Of a DNA stretch of 64,000 nucleotides, positions 1-13,090 are shown piece after piece; the first letter of the stretch is position 1, and every line of letters begins with the position of its first letter. The stretch comes from Whitmania pigra (Eukaryota > Annelida > Clitellata > Hirudinida > Haemopidae): NCBI GenBank assembly GCA_021613335.1, contig JAJTWR010000392.1, positions 420,001-484,000 of the forward strand, written 5' to 3'. Below the pieces are notes generated by a model. It was not told where the DNA came from and ran no database searches. It saw only the letters and a program-made list of their open reading frames with translations. Made by a program: the position numbers and the translations under genes.

Positions 1-592
1 TGTAGATTTATTTGACGTGATTTTTGACTGTAAAACCAAATACTGTTTCTTAACAATGTTGATTAGGACAATATCGAACTACAACAACAACAGCAACAAT
101 AATAATACTAAATAATTGTCAACTATTTATTTCTCTTATTTTTTAAATAAAGAACTTGAAAGCTAGTGTGCATTACATTAACATTTACATTTATTTATTC
201 AATATGTTACGTGCTCGATATAATCCCGAAGTGTACAGTGTATAATTATTATTATCATATCAGCATAAACATGTTTGTTAACAATAACATGTTAAGATAG
301 TGGTGCGTGAAGTAGAGGCATTCAAATTATTTTGATTTTGTGGGTATATAAGAACCTGCTTGATCAGCAGATGATAACGTTAATCAATGTATATCAATGA
401 TATAATATTAAAATGTTAAAGTTATTATCAATAATAATTCATTAGCTTTTGTAGTACACTAACACCAGTATTATCAGGTAATAATAATTAATAACAGTAA
501 TACCAATGGGAGTGAATTCTTTACGTTCTTAACGTTATTTTCGAATAACATTTGTTATTGACTTTGTTAATATTCGCTACGTCCCATAAGAA
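1..592. other. Left-edge non-coding DNA
   Basis: AT-rich sequence with short ATT/AAT runs. I see no open frame with coding character, no RNA gene and no transposon end here. Confidence 0.5.
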
Positions 593-596
593 TGTT

Positions 597-793
597 TATT
601 TTGATTGACATCTCTTTTGTTCGCTTCATATTTTCGTCTACATAGTTTACTGAGAAAAGAAAGGAAAAGCAAATAATTCAAGACTCATTTAAAGTTGAAT
701 TTACGTCTATTATTCACGAAATAAGACTTAAACTTTGAAAGTTGATTGAGATGGTAAATGGAATTACGGTTATTAGTGCATTGATAAAATAGA
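597..793 (+). repeat. Inverted-repeat arm A (partner 3574-3768)
   Basis: Read on the opposite strand, about 195 bp here matches 3574-3768, including the stretches around 'gacatctcttttgttcgct' and 'ttacggttattagtgcatt'. The block abuts the decayed MMP exon at 790. The partner lies between the lone first exon at 2887 and the intact gene at 4005. The two arms therefore bracket a rearranged part of the MMP array. No coding capacity was seen. Confidence 0.75.
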
Positions 794-880
794 TACCTGA
801 CTTACAAAGTTCTCAATTATCCTTCAACAACAAGGGAGACGTCGATAGAGCAATTGGTGAAAGATTTAAAATTATTAACC
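790..880 (+). pseudogene. Decayed MMP exon 4
   Basis: The reading [14 protein letters not shown] matches exon 4 of the intact gene at 4005-6744 (RYLTYNVLNYPSTT). A deletion then removes part of the exon and shifts the frame before a residual AIGERFK end. The following roughly 170 bp (to 1050) is nearly identical to the intron after exon 4 of that gene (5430-5610), so this is a fragment of a duplicated MMP gene. No exon 5 or 6 follows it. Confidence 0.85.
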
Positions 881-1055
881 AAATCTAAATATTTGTTGTC
901 ATTTTTTGTAAAAATTTGTAAATCCTTTCATAAACATGTTAAAAATTGTCGATAAGTTTATAACTTCTTCTTTGCATTGAAAAAGTATTGCTCTTCGATA
1001 TGGTGTGATGATAAAGATAGTCACCTCTCATGGTGATAGACGAATATGTTCTAAT

Positions 1056-1261
1056 CGGTGACCCGTCAAAATAGCCCAGCGACAAAATAGCCCCGTCAAA
1101 ACATCCCCGTCAATGTATCTTTATAAAAAAAAATATTTATATGAATTGATACATTAACCTATAACTTATTTCAAATTTGATTAAATGAAATGAGTTTTAT
1201 GTTTTGATAGTGCTATTTTGACGGAGCTATTTTGTCGCCGGGCTATTATGACGGGGTGCCG
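1056..1261. mobile_element. 206-bp MITE with long terminal inverted repeats
   Basis: The left end (CGGTGACCCGTCAAAATAGC) and the reverse complement of the right end (CGGCACCCCGTCATAATAGC) are imperfect inverted repeats that continue for about 45 bp. TTCTAAT stands on both sides (1049-1055 and 1262-1268) as a target duplication. The paralogous intron at 5600-5640 has a single TTCTAAT and no insert, so it serves as the empty site. No transposase is encoded, so this is a non-autonomous element. The superfamily is not determined: a 7-8 bp duplication would fit a hAT-like or similar cut-and-paste element. Confidence 0.85.
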
Positions 1262-1698
1262 TTCTAATTATGTGGATGTGCGTAAATGTAAATGAGAGCC
1301 CACGCGCGCAATCGAAATTCTAGGGTGTTTTAAGAAATCTAATTTTAATATCGAATAAAGTCAATAAATTGCAATTTCAATAAAATTATTATGTAGTTTT
1401 ACAAATACCATCACAAAATCATATATTTAAGTCAAAATTCTAGGTATTAAGCAAATAGTAAGTATTTTGACTAAAATTGAAATTGAAATTTTGTGTGAAA
1501 GAAAAACTGGTCTGTAAAGTATCGAGATGATAAGTAGAGCCAAGGCAACAATAACAGCTTAGTAATACAAATAGTTAAAAAGATGTTATAGGCAGAAATA
1601 TTATTATTAACCAGAATAGTAGCTACCTATTTGAGTGCGTCTCATTATAATATCTTTATTTTTCGTCCCATTGGTGTGTAATTCGAAATTTGAGGCAA

Positions 1699-1815
1699 TA
1701 ATGAACTTATCTTGATATTTTGCATTTTGGCGGCATTTCTCAAGCATACATGTTCTGCTCCTATGATTAATGCAAATCATATAACACCTGAAATGTTTGA
1801 AGTCACTGTGGAAAA
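1699..1815 (+). pseudogene. Decayed MMP exon 1
   Basis: The frame reading NELILIFCILAAFLKH and then CSAPMINANHITPEM lines up with the signal peptide and propeptide start of the intact genes (for example ...AVLLEQVLSAPMIKTDNVTPGIE). The original start codon frame (ATGAACTTATCTTGA) is broken by a frameshift. There is no recognisable donor, and the sequence runs into an AAT/AAG microsatellite. This is a second fragment, separate from the exon 4 relic upstream. Confidence 0.75.
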
Positions 1816-1867
1816 CAATAATTATAATACAATTATTATATTACATTAATTAAAAAAATATTGACAA

Positions 1868-1871
1868 TAAA

Positions 1872-1915
<44 letters not shown>

Positions 1916-1942
1916 GAAGAAGAAGAAGAAGAAGAAGAAGAA
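1868..1942. repeat. Compound (AAT)n-(AAG)n microsatellite
   Basis: A run of AAT units switches to AAG units and then to mixed AAT/AAG. Simple sequence with no coding meaning. Confidence 0.95.
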
Positions 1943-2176
1943 TAAGAAGAATCAAATAAACGCAAACACCCAAGCAGCAACAATTTACGCTTCTAAAAGT
2001 AACATCTTAACGTAGAAGTCGATTATTTATTTATGGCTAAAACATAGGTTAACAGTTTGTTATTTTGTGAGACATAAGAATGTTGCATTTCAACATCAAT
2101 GAAATATGTATGTATTTTATTAACGTCTATTTCACGACTAGATGATTACGAGGGGCAACAATGGAATGAGACAATT

Positions 2177-2265
2177 CGCAGGTGGATTGGACGAAGACAC
2201 CTTGATAAAGATGAATTCTCAGTGTTTATACTCACTTGATGTAATGATTGCGTACATAATTAGTA
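2177..2265 (+). pseudogene. Decayed MMP exon 3 (cysteine-switch exon)
   Basis: Reads GGLDEDTLIKMNSQCLYSLD against GELDNETLALMNSKRCSLPD in the intact gene at 4775-4879. The switch sequence is corrupted (QCLYSLD), and the furin site and donor are lost. The surrounding block (1960-2886) is otherwise duplicated at 6840-7620. The second copy lacks this roughly 185-bp piece, so the relic was either inserted here or lost there. Confidence 0.7.
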
Positions 2266-2319
2266 AGAATGTGAGTAAGTATTTAAATAAATGCTGATGG
2301 TACAAGCTGGAATTCGCTT

Positions 2320-2886
2320 CACTATTTTTATCCAAAAACATTTTAACCCAACTTTTCCATCATTTTTATTTCATTTTTTGTTTTGTTTGTTCCAATTCAA
2401 CATCAGATTAATGCAGAGTAAATAATTATTTAACCAAACTTATAAATTAGAAAATAGATTAGTAATTAAAATGAATTCTGAGTTTTTTCGAAACTAGTGA
2501 AATTTAGTATTAATAATAGAATACAAAAAATGTCGAAATGAAAGCTAATGCACACGGGCTTGACTCTATAAAACTCATAATTCTAAAGTTAATTATCAGA
2601 TTAAGAAAAAAACAAGTACAATAACTTTAAGGTTGAATTTACGGCGATTACTCAGAAACTGTACGTAAAATTCAGATGATCGAAATGACAAATCGAATTG
2701 GTCTTGTTACAAAAAATGGCTTGATTTGCGTAGACATGAAATGCTGTTATAAACCACAAAGTTACTTAAAATAAGCGCCATTTATTTTCCATACGGAAAA
2801 AGATTTTGCTTCAATAATTCTAGAAGTTTATTATAATTATTAATACGCTGTGAAAAAAAGAAAATCTGTGTAATTGAATACTCAGA
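2320..2886 (+). repeat. Upstream duplicated block, copy 1 (copy 2 at 7060-7620)
   Basis: About 565 bp directly upstream of the first exon at 2887 is close to identical to 7060-7620, upstream of the MMP gene at 7968 (for example 'cattttaacccaacttttcc' in both). The duplication carried the 5' flank and first exon together. Copy 2 is separated from its start codon by about 350 extra bases. Confidence 0.85.
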
Positions 2887-3069
2887 ATGGCAATCATGAA
2901 CTGCAGAAGAATATTAGTTTTTTGCTTTTTGGCGGTTCTTGTGGAGCAGATTTTGTGCGTTCCTGTGATCGAGATTGACCATATAACCCCAGGAATGGAA
3001 GCTGCTGATGAGAACGGTGCGATTGAAGATGCTCCAGTTAAGGCAATTACGAAGAAAGAGGGAATTGTT
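2887..3069 (+). CDS. Lone MMP first exon; possible alternative first exon of the gene at 4005
   Basis: An open 61-codon exon, beginning ATG GCA ATC ATG AAC, encodes a signal peptide (hydrophobic core ILVFCFLAVLVEQILC) and the start of an MMP propeptide. It ends at a good donor (GTGAGTAA) in phase 0, as all first exons of this family do. No exon 2 follows before the next MMP promoter; that interval holds repeat arms. The first compatible acceptor downstream is exon 2 of the next gene at 4290, also phase 0, so this exon could serve as an alternative promoter and leader for that gene. Otherwise it is an orphan remnant. It is most similar to exon 1 at 7968, with which it shares its 5' flank. Confidence 0.6.
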
Positions 3070-3109
3070 GTGAGTAAATAACAGTATTTAATGCGGTGGT
3101 TGTTCTAAA

Positions 3110-3432
3110 TCAATTTAATTATTATTGTTGTAAACTTAGATTTTTGGAAATTAATTAAGTTTATATTGCTAAAATAATTAAATTTATTTTTAATTATATT
3201 TGGCATTTTTTTCGGGCACGTGGGATCTATTTTTGCTTCAGAAAAGCATTCTCGATAATCACCTGACAAACGAGAATCAAGACAACTTAGAAGCCCAAAT
3301 ATCCATTTGCATCCTTAAGTACCTCAATTCTTAAACACCTAACTTCTATTATTCAGTTCCGTTAACTGAATACCTGCTCTAATAAACTTATTAGTTAACT
3401 TACTTATTTGCGGACTCCCCGGGTTATTTCAT
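3110..3432 (+). repeat. Inverted-repeat arm B (partner 10878-11175)
   Basis: About 300 bp here recurs in reverse complement at 10878-11175. Shared marks include 'attcagttccgttaactgaat' and the flank 'ttaagtttatattgctaaaataatt'. It replaces the place where exon 2 of the MMP copy at 2887 would be expected. The partner lies just downstream of the third intact-type gene. It may be an interspersed repeat element, but I see no terminal signature. Confidence 0.8.
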
Positions 3433-3573
3433 TATATAACGTGTTAATAATTATGATAATATAAGACTTTAAAAAATAACCTGGCATTTATTAACGCACA
3501 TTATTTATTATTACTTTGTAATAAATTTGAATTTTCTGATTTAAAGGTGGTTTTTCATTTCTCAAGAATAAAA

Positions 3574-3768
3574 TCTATTTTATCAATGCACTAATAACCG
3601 CCATTCCATTTACCATCTCATTCAACCTTCAAAGTTTAAGTCTTATTTCGTGAATAATCGACGTAAATTCAACTTTAAATGATTCTTTAATTACTCGCTT
3701 TTCTCCTCTCTTTTCTCAGTAAACCTTAGTCAAAAATATGTAGCGAACAAAAGAGATGTCAGTCAAAA
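3574..3768 (-). repeat. Inverted-repeat arm A, second copy
   Basis: Reverse complement of 597-793. See that entry. Confidence 0.75.
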
Positions 3769-3953
3769 TGACCGAAATCGTAATTACCAAGGATGCAGCT
3801 TGAATCGGTTCAATGACAACAACAAACTTGCTAGCCATTACAATAAGAAATATTTACAAGAATTCGAACAATATTGGGTAAAACCCATTACGCCATCAAA
3901 CATTTACTTCCTTCAACAACCGTTTGGCTATTGAAAGAAAGCTGATTGTAAAA

Positions 3954-3963
3954 TTATATAAAG
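3954..3963 (+). promoter_or_regulatory. TATA box of MMP gene at 4005
   Basis: TTATATAAAG lies about 45 bp upstream of the chosen start codon, giving a short predicted 5' leader. Its position argues against using an in-frame upstream start near 3924, which would lie before the TATA box. The preceding bases (GAAAGCTGATTGTAAAATTA) resemble the flank of the decayed copy at 11760-11790. Confidence 0.6.
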
Positions 3964-4004
3964 AAGTTAGTTCTACTTTTTTGTTTGTAGAAGATTGGGC
4001 AATC

Positions 4005-6744
<2,740 letters not shown>

Positions 6745-7059
6745 CAAATTTTGAATTTGTATGTCAACAAAACGTTACATTTTTCAAAATTGATGAGTGT
6801 TTGGTTTTAAAATTACATTACAATAATAAAACAAATAACAACAATAATAACAGAAGCAAAGAAATAACGCAAGCACCAAAGTAACAACAATTTGTGCTTC
6901 TAAAAATAACATGGAAGTCAATTATTTATTGTGGCTAAAACGTCGGCTAACGGTTAGTTATTTTGTGAGACACATGAATGTTGCATTTTAAATAAAATAA
7001 AATAAATAAAATTTCAACAACAATAAAATGTGTGTATATTTTATTAATGTCCACTTCAT

Positions 7060-7620
7060 TTACTATTTTTATCTAAAAACATTTTAACCCAACTTTTCCA
7101 TCATTTTTGTTTCATTTTTCCCTTTGTTTGTTCCAACTCAACATCAGATCAATGCAGAGTAAATAATTATTTAACCATACTTATAAATTAGAAAACAGAT
7201 TAGTAATTAAAATGAATTCTGATTTTTTTCGGAAGAAGTGAAATTTAGTATTAATAGAATACTAAAAATGTCGAAATGAAAGCTAATGGAATGCACACGG
7301 CCTTGACTCTATAAAACTCATAATTTTAAAATTAATTATCAGATTAAGAAAAAAACAAGTACAATAACTTTAAGGTTGAATTTACGGCGATTACTCAGAA
7401 ACTGTACGTAAAAGTCAGATGATCGAAATGATAACTCGAATTGGTCTTGTTACAAAAAATGGCTTGATTTGTGTAGAAATAAAATGCTGTTTCAAACCAC
7501 AAAATTATTTAAAATAAGCGCCATTTAATGACCATATGGAAAAAATATTTTGCTTCAATAATTCTACAAGTTTATTATAAATATTAATACCCTGTGAAAA
7601 AAAGAAAATCTGTGTAAATG
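7060..7620 (+). repeat. Upstream duplicated block, copy 2
   Basis: Direct copy of 2320-2886. It is followed by about 350 bp without counterpart upstream of the start codon at 7968. Part of that extra piece (7905-7950) resembles the proximal flanks of other MMP copies. Confidence 0.85.
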
Positions 7621-7967
7621 AAAGCAGATATTTCAGCAAAACGGTTTATTGAGTAATTAGTAATTAGTAGAATGAATCAAATCATGGGTTTACGATTCAT
7701 CAGGGTGCAACTTCGACCATTCCGCAACAGTGACAATTCACAAAAGGCAATAATAATAATAATAATACAAATAAAAGCAGTTACAATGTGAAAAATATTA
7801 ATAATAATTATAAAAATACTGAAGACGTCATCATCTGTAAAGTAAAGCAAGTACATTATTATTAAACTTACTTCTCATAACGGAAATTTTTGGCCAAAAC
7901 AGGAAATTAAGAAGCCTCCTGTAATGTTATTTAAAGGATATTGGCTTTCAAATATTGTGTACTCAGA

Positions 7968-10550
7968 ATGGCAATCAAGAACTGCAGAAGAATTTTAGAT
8001 TTTTGCCTTTTGGCGGTTTTTGTGGAGCAGATTTTGTGCGTTCCTGTGATTGAGACTGATCATATAACCTCAAGAATGAAAGCTGCTGATGAGAACGGTG
8101 CGATTGGAGATGCTTCAGTTAAGGCAATTACAGAGAAAGAGGGAGTTGTTGTGAGTAATTAACAGTATTTAATGCGGTGGTGGTCCTAAATCAATTAATT
8201 ATGATGTTCTGCATTAGGATCGTAAAACCGTGGAATGCACTGCCATATGAAATCGTGAACTCAAATACAATTTCTCGTTTTAATGCTCTAATACGGGACT
8301 TTGATTTTATTAGTTTCTCAACATATACCTGATTATCTTTGCCATTCGGAGCTTGTGTTGTACTTTTTGTATGTAAATTGTACAGACTTGTGTTAGTGGC
8401 TTCAAGGACCCTTCAGTTTGATGTTTAATAAAATAAAATAAATAAATATTTTTTTAGGAATATCTTACGAAATACGGTTACTTCAGACCTAGAATTTCGA
8501 AAAATAGTAATAGAAAAAGGGACGAGCTAAAGGAAAGTATAAAAAGGATGCAGAGATTTTTCAATTTGAATGTAACAGGTTTGTTTGATTGAAATGTAAG
8601 AATTCCTAGATTTCTTCATTGCTATCGCAATGCAAATTTTCTTTTCTTAAAACATTTCGATGACATTTATTATTATAAATGTATAGCATTGGAATTGTAC
8701 ACCGATAAAAATAAAATAATTATTTTACCATGTATGACAATTTTGTCTTAAATTAAAAATATTATTTAAAGTCGCACTTATCAATTACTGAAGTAACATT
8801 GTTACAATTCAGAACATTGCTGATTATTATAATTTAAAAGGTTTATGCAAAAATACATGTAGCAAAGTTTTATGTAAATATTCTGTAAATTCCGTAATCT
8901 ATAAATGCACTTTGGTAAATTAATTCACAGGCGAATTGGACAGCAAAACCTTGGCAGTGATGAATTCCAAAAGGTGTTCAATCCCTGATATAATAACAGG
9001 AGCCGAGTACATTCAGAAACGCTACGTCACTATTAGTAAGCCCATATTTACTTTTGCTCATACTTCAACTCATATTTTTATTTTAATTGTAGAGTTAAGT
9101 ATTTTGAGTCATAGCCATTTTAAACAAATCAAAAATGATTTATTATTAACTTAAATAGTGAACCATTAAATTGTTCATTCGAATCATCAAAAAAAATTAA
9201 AGCATAATTAAAACTATTTTGCTATCTTTAAAAACAGTTTCATTACTGTTTGGTAATAAAAGCATTCCTCCTAGCTTGTATCAGTTTTTGCCTTATTTTT
9301 TACAAACGATCAATGCACCTTGTTTTCATATTGCATCATTTATGATTTTAAATTGCTGAGTTTATAAACTACTTATTTAAATCCAAAAAAACTGAATTTT
9401 TAAATGAAGTTACTTTCGACATTTTTAGATAGATGGCGTTCGAGATACCTGACTTACAAAGTGCTCAATTATCCTTCAAAAACACATCTTTTCAGAAACA
9501 GAAACGAAATCGACAGTGCCATTAATGAGGGATTTAAGGTAAATATAAATAAATATAAATATAAATGGCATCGAGATAACAATTTTGTTTCAATTTTTTA
9601 ACAAAAAGAAGAGGTAGAAATGTGCCAATAAATTTTCTTAATTTGGTCGATATCTAAGGAAAATATTACTTGAATCTATGAATAATGGAATAAATAAATA
9701 TCAATTTTCTTAAATCTATAACTACAAAATCCCAATCCTAATCATTTAATTATGTAAAGGATGTAAATGTGAAGGCATATTTATTGTGGCTTTTTGTTAA
9801 AGCCTTAACATCAAATGAAATGAGGCTTTAAACGCTTTCTGAAAAATTGATTTATGAAATCTTTTTTAAATATGTTAAGTTTTGTTTTGTTATTAACGAT
9901 TGTAACATCAAAAATCATCCATATAATTTATTTTTCATAATAATTTATTATTAATAATTTAAAAATTTATAGATGCTTGTTTTTGATCAGATTTGGACAA
10001 AATCTGCTATGGTATCTTTAACAAGATCTACTAAAAATTCTGCCAACATAAAGTTTGGCTTCTACAAGGGAAAACATGGTGATCAGGACCCTTTCGAAAA
10101 GAATTCTGAAGCCCTTGCACATGCATTTTACCCAGAAATTGGAGAGATCCACTTTAATGACTATGATACTTGGTCAAAATATGATAGTATGTATGTAGTT
10201 GAACGTAAATGTATTATTAGGTAATATGTTATTATTCTATTGAAAAATTAATCTGCAAAAATGTTAATCCGGTACTTAAACCTGCAGTACTTGCATTGCA
10301 CCTGTATACTGCAGTGCTTGGACTTGAGATTTAAGTAATTGGTCCAAAAAAATTTTAAATTTCTAAATTAACTCAAAACATTTCAGATTACAACCTAAGG
10401 CAGGTTACAGCGCATGAAGTTGGTCACGCAATAGGATTGGGCCATTCGTCCGACCTGTCAGCAATCATGTACCCTATCATTTACTATAAAACCAATTTCA
10501 AATTGTCAAATGATGACGTCAGAGGCATACAGTCGCTCTACGGTCAGTGA
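7968..10550 (+). CDS. Matrix metalloproteinase B, 6 exons (about 292 aa)
   Basis: Matrixin with exons 7968-8150, 8458-8578, 8931-9035, 9429-9538, 9991-10186 and 10387-10542, the last read through its donor position to a stop at 10548-10550 (LYGQ-stop). Signal peptide and propeptide are followed by the switch SKRCSIPD. The furin site is reduced to IQKR, without the P4 arginine of its neighbours. The catalytic zinc site is [11 protein letters not shown] with Met-turn AIMYP, and the structural-site stretch is HGDQDPF. No tail exon is clear. One option is an acceptor at 10668 giving a short ENVNLLEEF end. Intron 1 holds a LINE tail (8195-8450). It is closest to the gene at 4005 in exons 2-6 and to the exon at 2887 in exon 1, so it may be part of a mosaic duplication. 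Confidence 0.85.
8195..8450 (+). mobile_element. 5'-truncated non-LTR retrotransposon tail in MMP intron 1
   Basis: Reads [20 protein letters not shown], followed by [11 protein letters not shown] and a stop. This is the typical C-terminal end of an animal LINE reverse-transcriptase ORF (pattern R-V-x-x-W-N-x-L-P). It ends in an AATAAAATAAAATAAATAAA tail at about 8427-8447. Same strand as the host gene, directly before the exon 2 acceptor. Confidence 0.8.
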
Positions 10551-10877
10551 AATGAAGTTTATTTTATATATTTTTTTTAATTTATATATTTTTAATATTA
10601 TGTTATAATACGTTAAATAGTTACATTAATTTATCAGAGTTTTAAAAACATTGCAATTAATTTTCAAGAAAACGTTAACCTATTGGAAGAATTCTGACAT
10701 GTGAATTGGGATTTGAATCAACTGGAAAACTTGATTTCGTATTGAATTAGACAAAATATCCGCAATTAACTGTATAATCAATAAATGCCACTCAGCGTTC
10801 AATTACAATAGCAGCTAAAAACAATAATGCTTATTTACTGGTAATAAAATACTCATAAAAAGAATGTTTAGTATTGA

Positions 10878-11175
10878 AATAACCTGGGGTCCGGGAACTA
10901 GTAAGTTTTAGAGTAAGTTTATTAAGCAAGTATTCAGTTAACGGAACTGAATAATCGAAGGTTAGAGTTTAGGGAATTGAGGTACTCAGAAGATGCAAAT
11001 GGATATTTGCTTCTAAGTTGTTTGGATTCTCGCTGAATATCAGGTGAATATCGAGAACGCTTTTCTGCAGAAATATTAGATACCACGTGCACGACAAAGA
11101 TACCAAATATAATAAATTATAAATTTAATTATTTTAGCAATATAAACTTAATTAATTTCTAAGTTTACAACAGTA
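10878..11175 (-). repeat. Inverted-repeat arm B, second copy
   Basis: Reverse complement of 3110-3432. See that entry. Confidence 0.8.
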
Positions 11176-11254
11176 TGTTTTAAATGACACGAATGACACG
11201 CTTCATAGGTTCTCCAGGGTAATATTAAAACGGCTCAAAAACATCAACAATATC

Positions 11255-11640
<386 letters not shown>

Positions 11641-11851
11641 TTAATAATGATAGTATTGACACTTTATTAGCAATAATTCCAAGAATTTCTGCTGAATTTA
11701 CCGAAAAAATTAAAAAATAAATTTTGATCAAACTTCCTTCTTGTGAAGGCCCAAAACCAATTAAAGAAAGCTTCTTGTAAAATTATTTTAAAAATTGGCT
11801 TCACAAACTTACATCCATAAGATTTTTTTAATTTAGAAAGTTATAAGAAAT

Positions 11852-12130
11852 ATGAATTGCAGAAGATTGTTGGGTTTTTTGCTTTTATCGGTACTTGTGG
11901 AGCAAATTTTGTATGTTCCTCTGATCAAGACTGCATGTAACACCGAGAATAGAAGCTACAACTGAAGGCTTTCTACTCAAGAGAATCGCAGACAATGACG
12001 GAACCGCTGTGATTAAAACCTAATTAATTAATACTAGATTTGATTAGTGCTTTAAGTAAAATTTACAGGAAAATTAAAAAAGAAATATGGCTATTTTAGA
12101 CTTGGACTTTCGAATACAGTCGAGATTTTG
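11852..12130 (+). pseudogene. MMP pseudogene (exon 1 and part of exon 2)
   Basis: Exon 1 starts normally (MNCRRLLGFLLLSVLVEQIL). Single-base losses after the signal peptide (ACTGCATGTAACACCGAG, where paralogs read ACTGACAATGTAACACCAGGA) shift the frame to an early stop. The donor after the Ala codon has become GTGATT. Exon 2 survives as LKKKYGYFR after an acceptor near 12070, then decays at about 12130. Exons 3-6 are absent downstream. Confidence 0.85.
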
Positions 12131-13028
12131 TGATTTTTTTTATGATTATCCTCTAAAACTAAAGTTTTATCTTACAAACTTTAACCCACATTCGAAAAAC
12201 TTTGATTGATTTACTGGGCGATGCTATTATTTAATTAATTAGAAATTAATTTAAAGAACACTAACAAAAATAATCATAACAAATCACTGCAGCAATGTAA
12301 GAATAAATTGTTTATTGATCCTGGATAAGTTATTTGCTTTCAATATTGCACATGGGCGCTTTGTGACCTGTCACAGGCAGTTAAATGATTATTTTCTTGC
12401 TTGTGATATCAGACCTACTCACGTCTAATAATAAAAAAAATAATAATGGGGATAAAAACACTCACTCATACTGCCAAATATTTTTGTCTTTGGGAAACCC
12501 AATGTTTACATCGAAAATGGAAAATATTTTGGCTAAATAATGATTAATTACGCAGACACGTTCGACTGTATGAAAATTGAAAATATTTTGGCTAAATAAT
12601 GATTAATTATGCAGACACGTTTAACCCCAAACTTTAGTAACATTTATTTGTAAGCAGGAAGTTATGCAATGCATTGTCAGCTGAAACTCAAAGAAACACC
12701 AAACAAATGCAACTTATTGAGCGATAGTCAAGAACCATACTTTTAGAAATGATCGACTTTTACATAAATAATATAACGTACTAAGAATTCAATTAAATAT
12801 TTATATTAAACATCATTGCATTCTTATTATTAATTATAAACATTGGTGAAATAACTACTAAATTAATAACATAAACATTTCCTAGGGGCTAATAACTTAT
12901 GAAACTCTTTGACATATAATGACATCAAAAAATAAATCAATAAAAAATTAAAAAATTAATCAAATGCTTTGAAGGGAAAATTTTAAATTTTAATTTAGTA
13001 TTGTCTAAATTTATTAGCGTTATTGTTA

Positions 13029-13090
<62 letters not shown>

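Noticed and set aside
3924..4004. Upstream start for MMP gene A
   Set aside because: The frame is open, but it lies before the TATA box at 3954, and the paralogs start at the MNCRR position.
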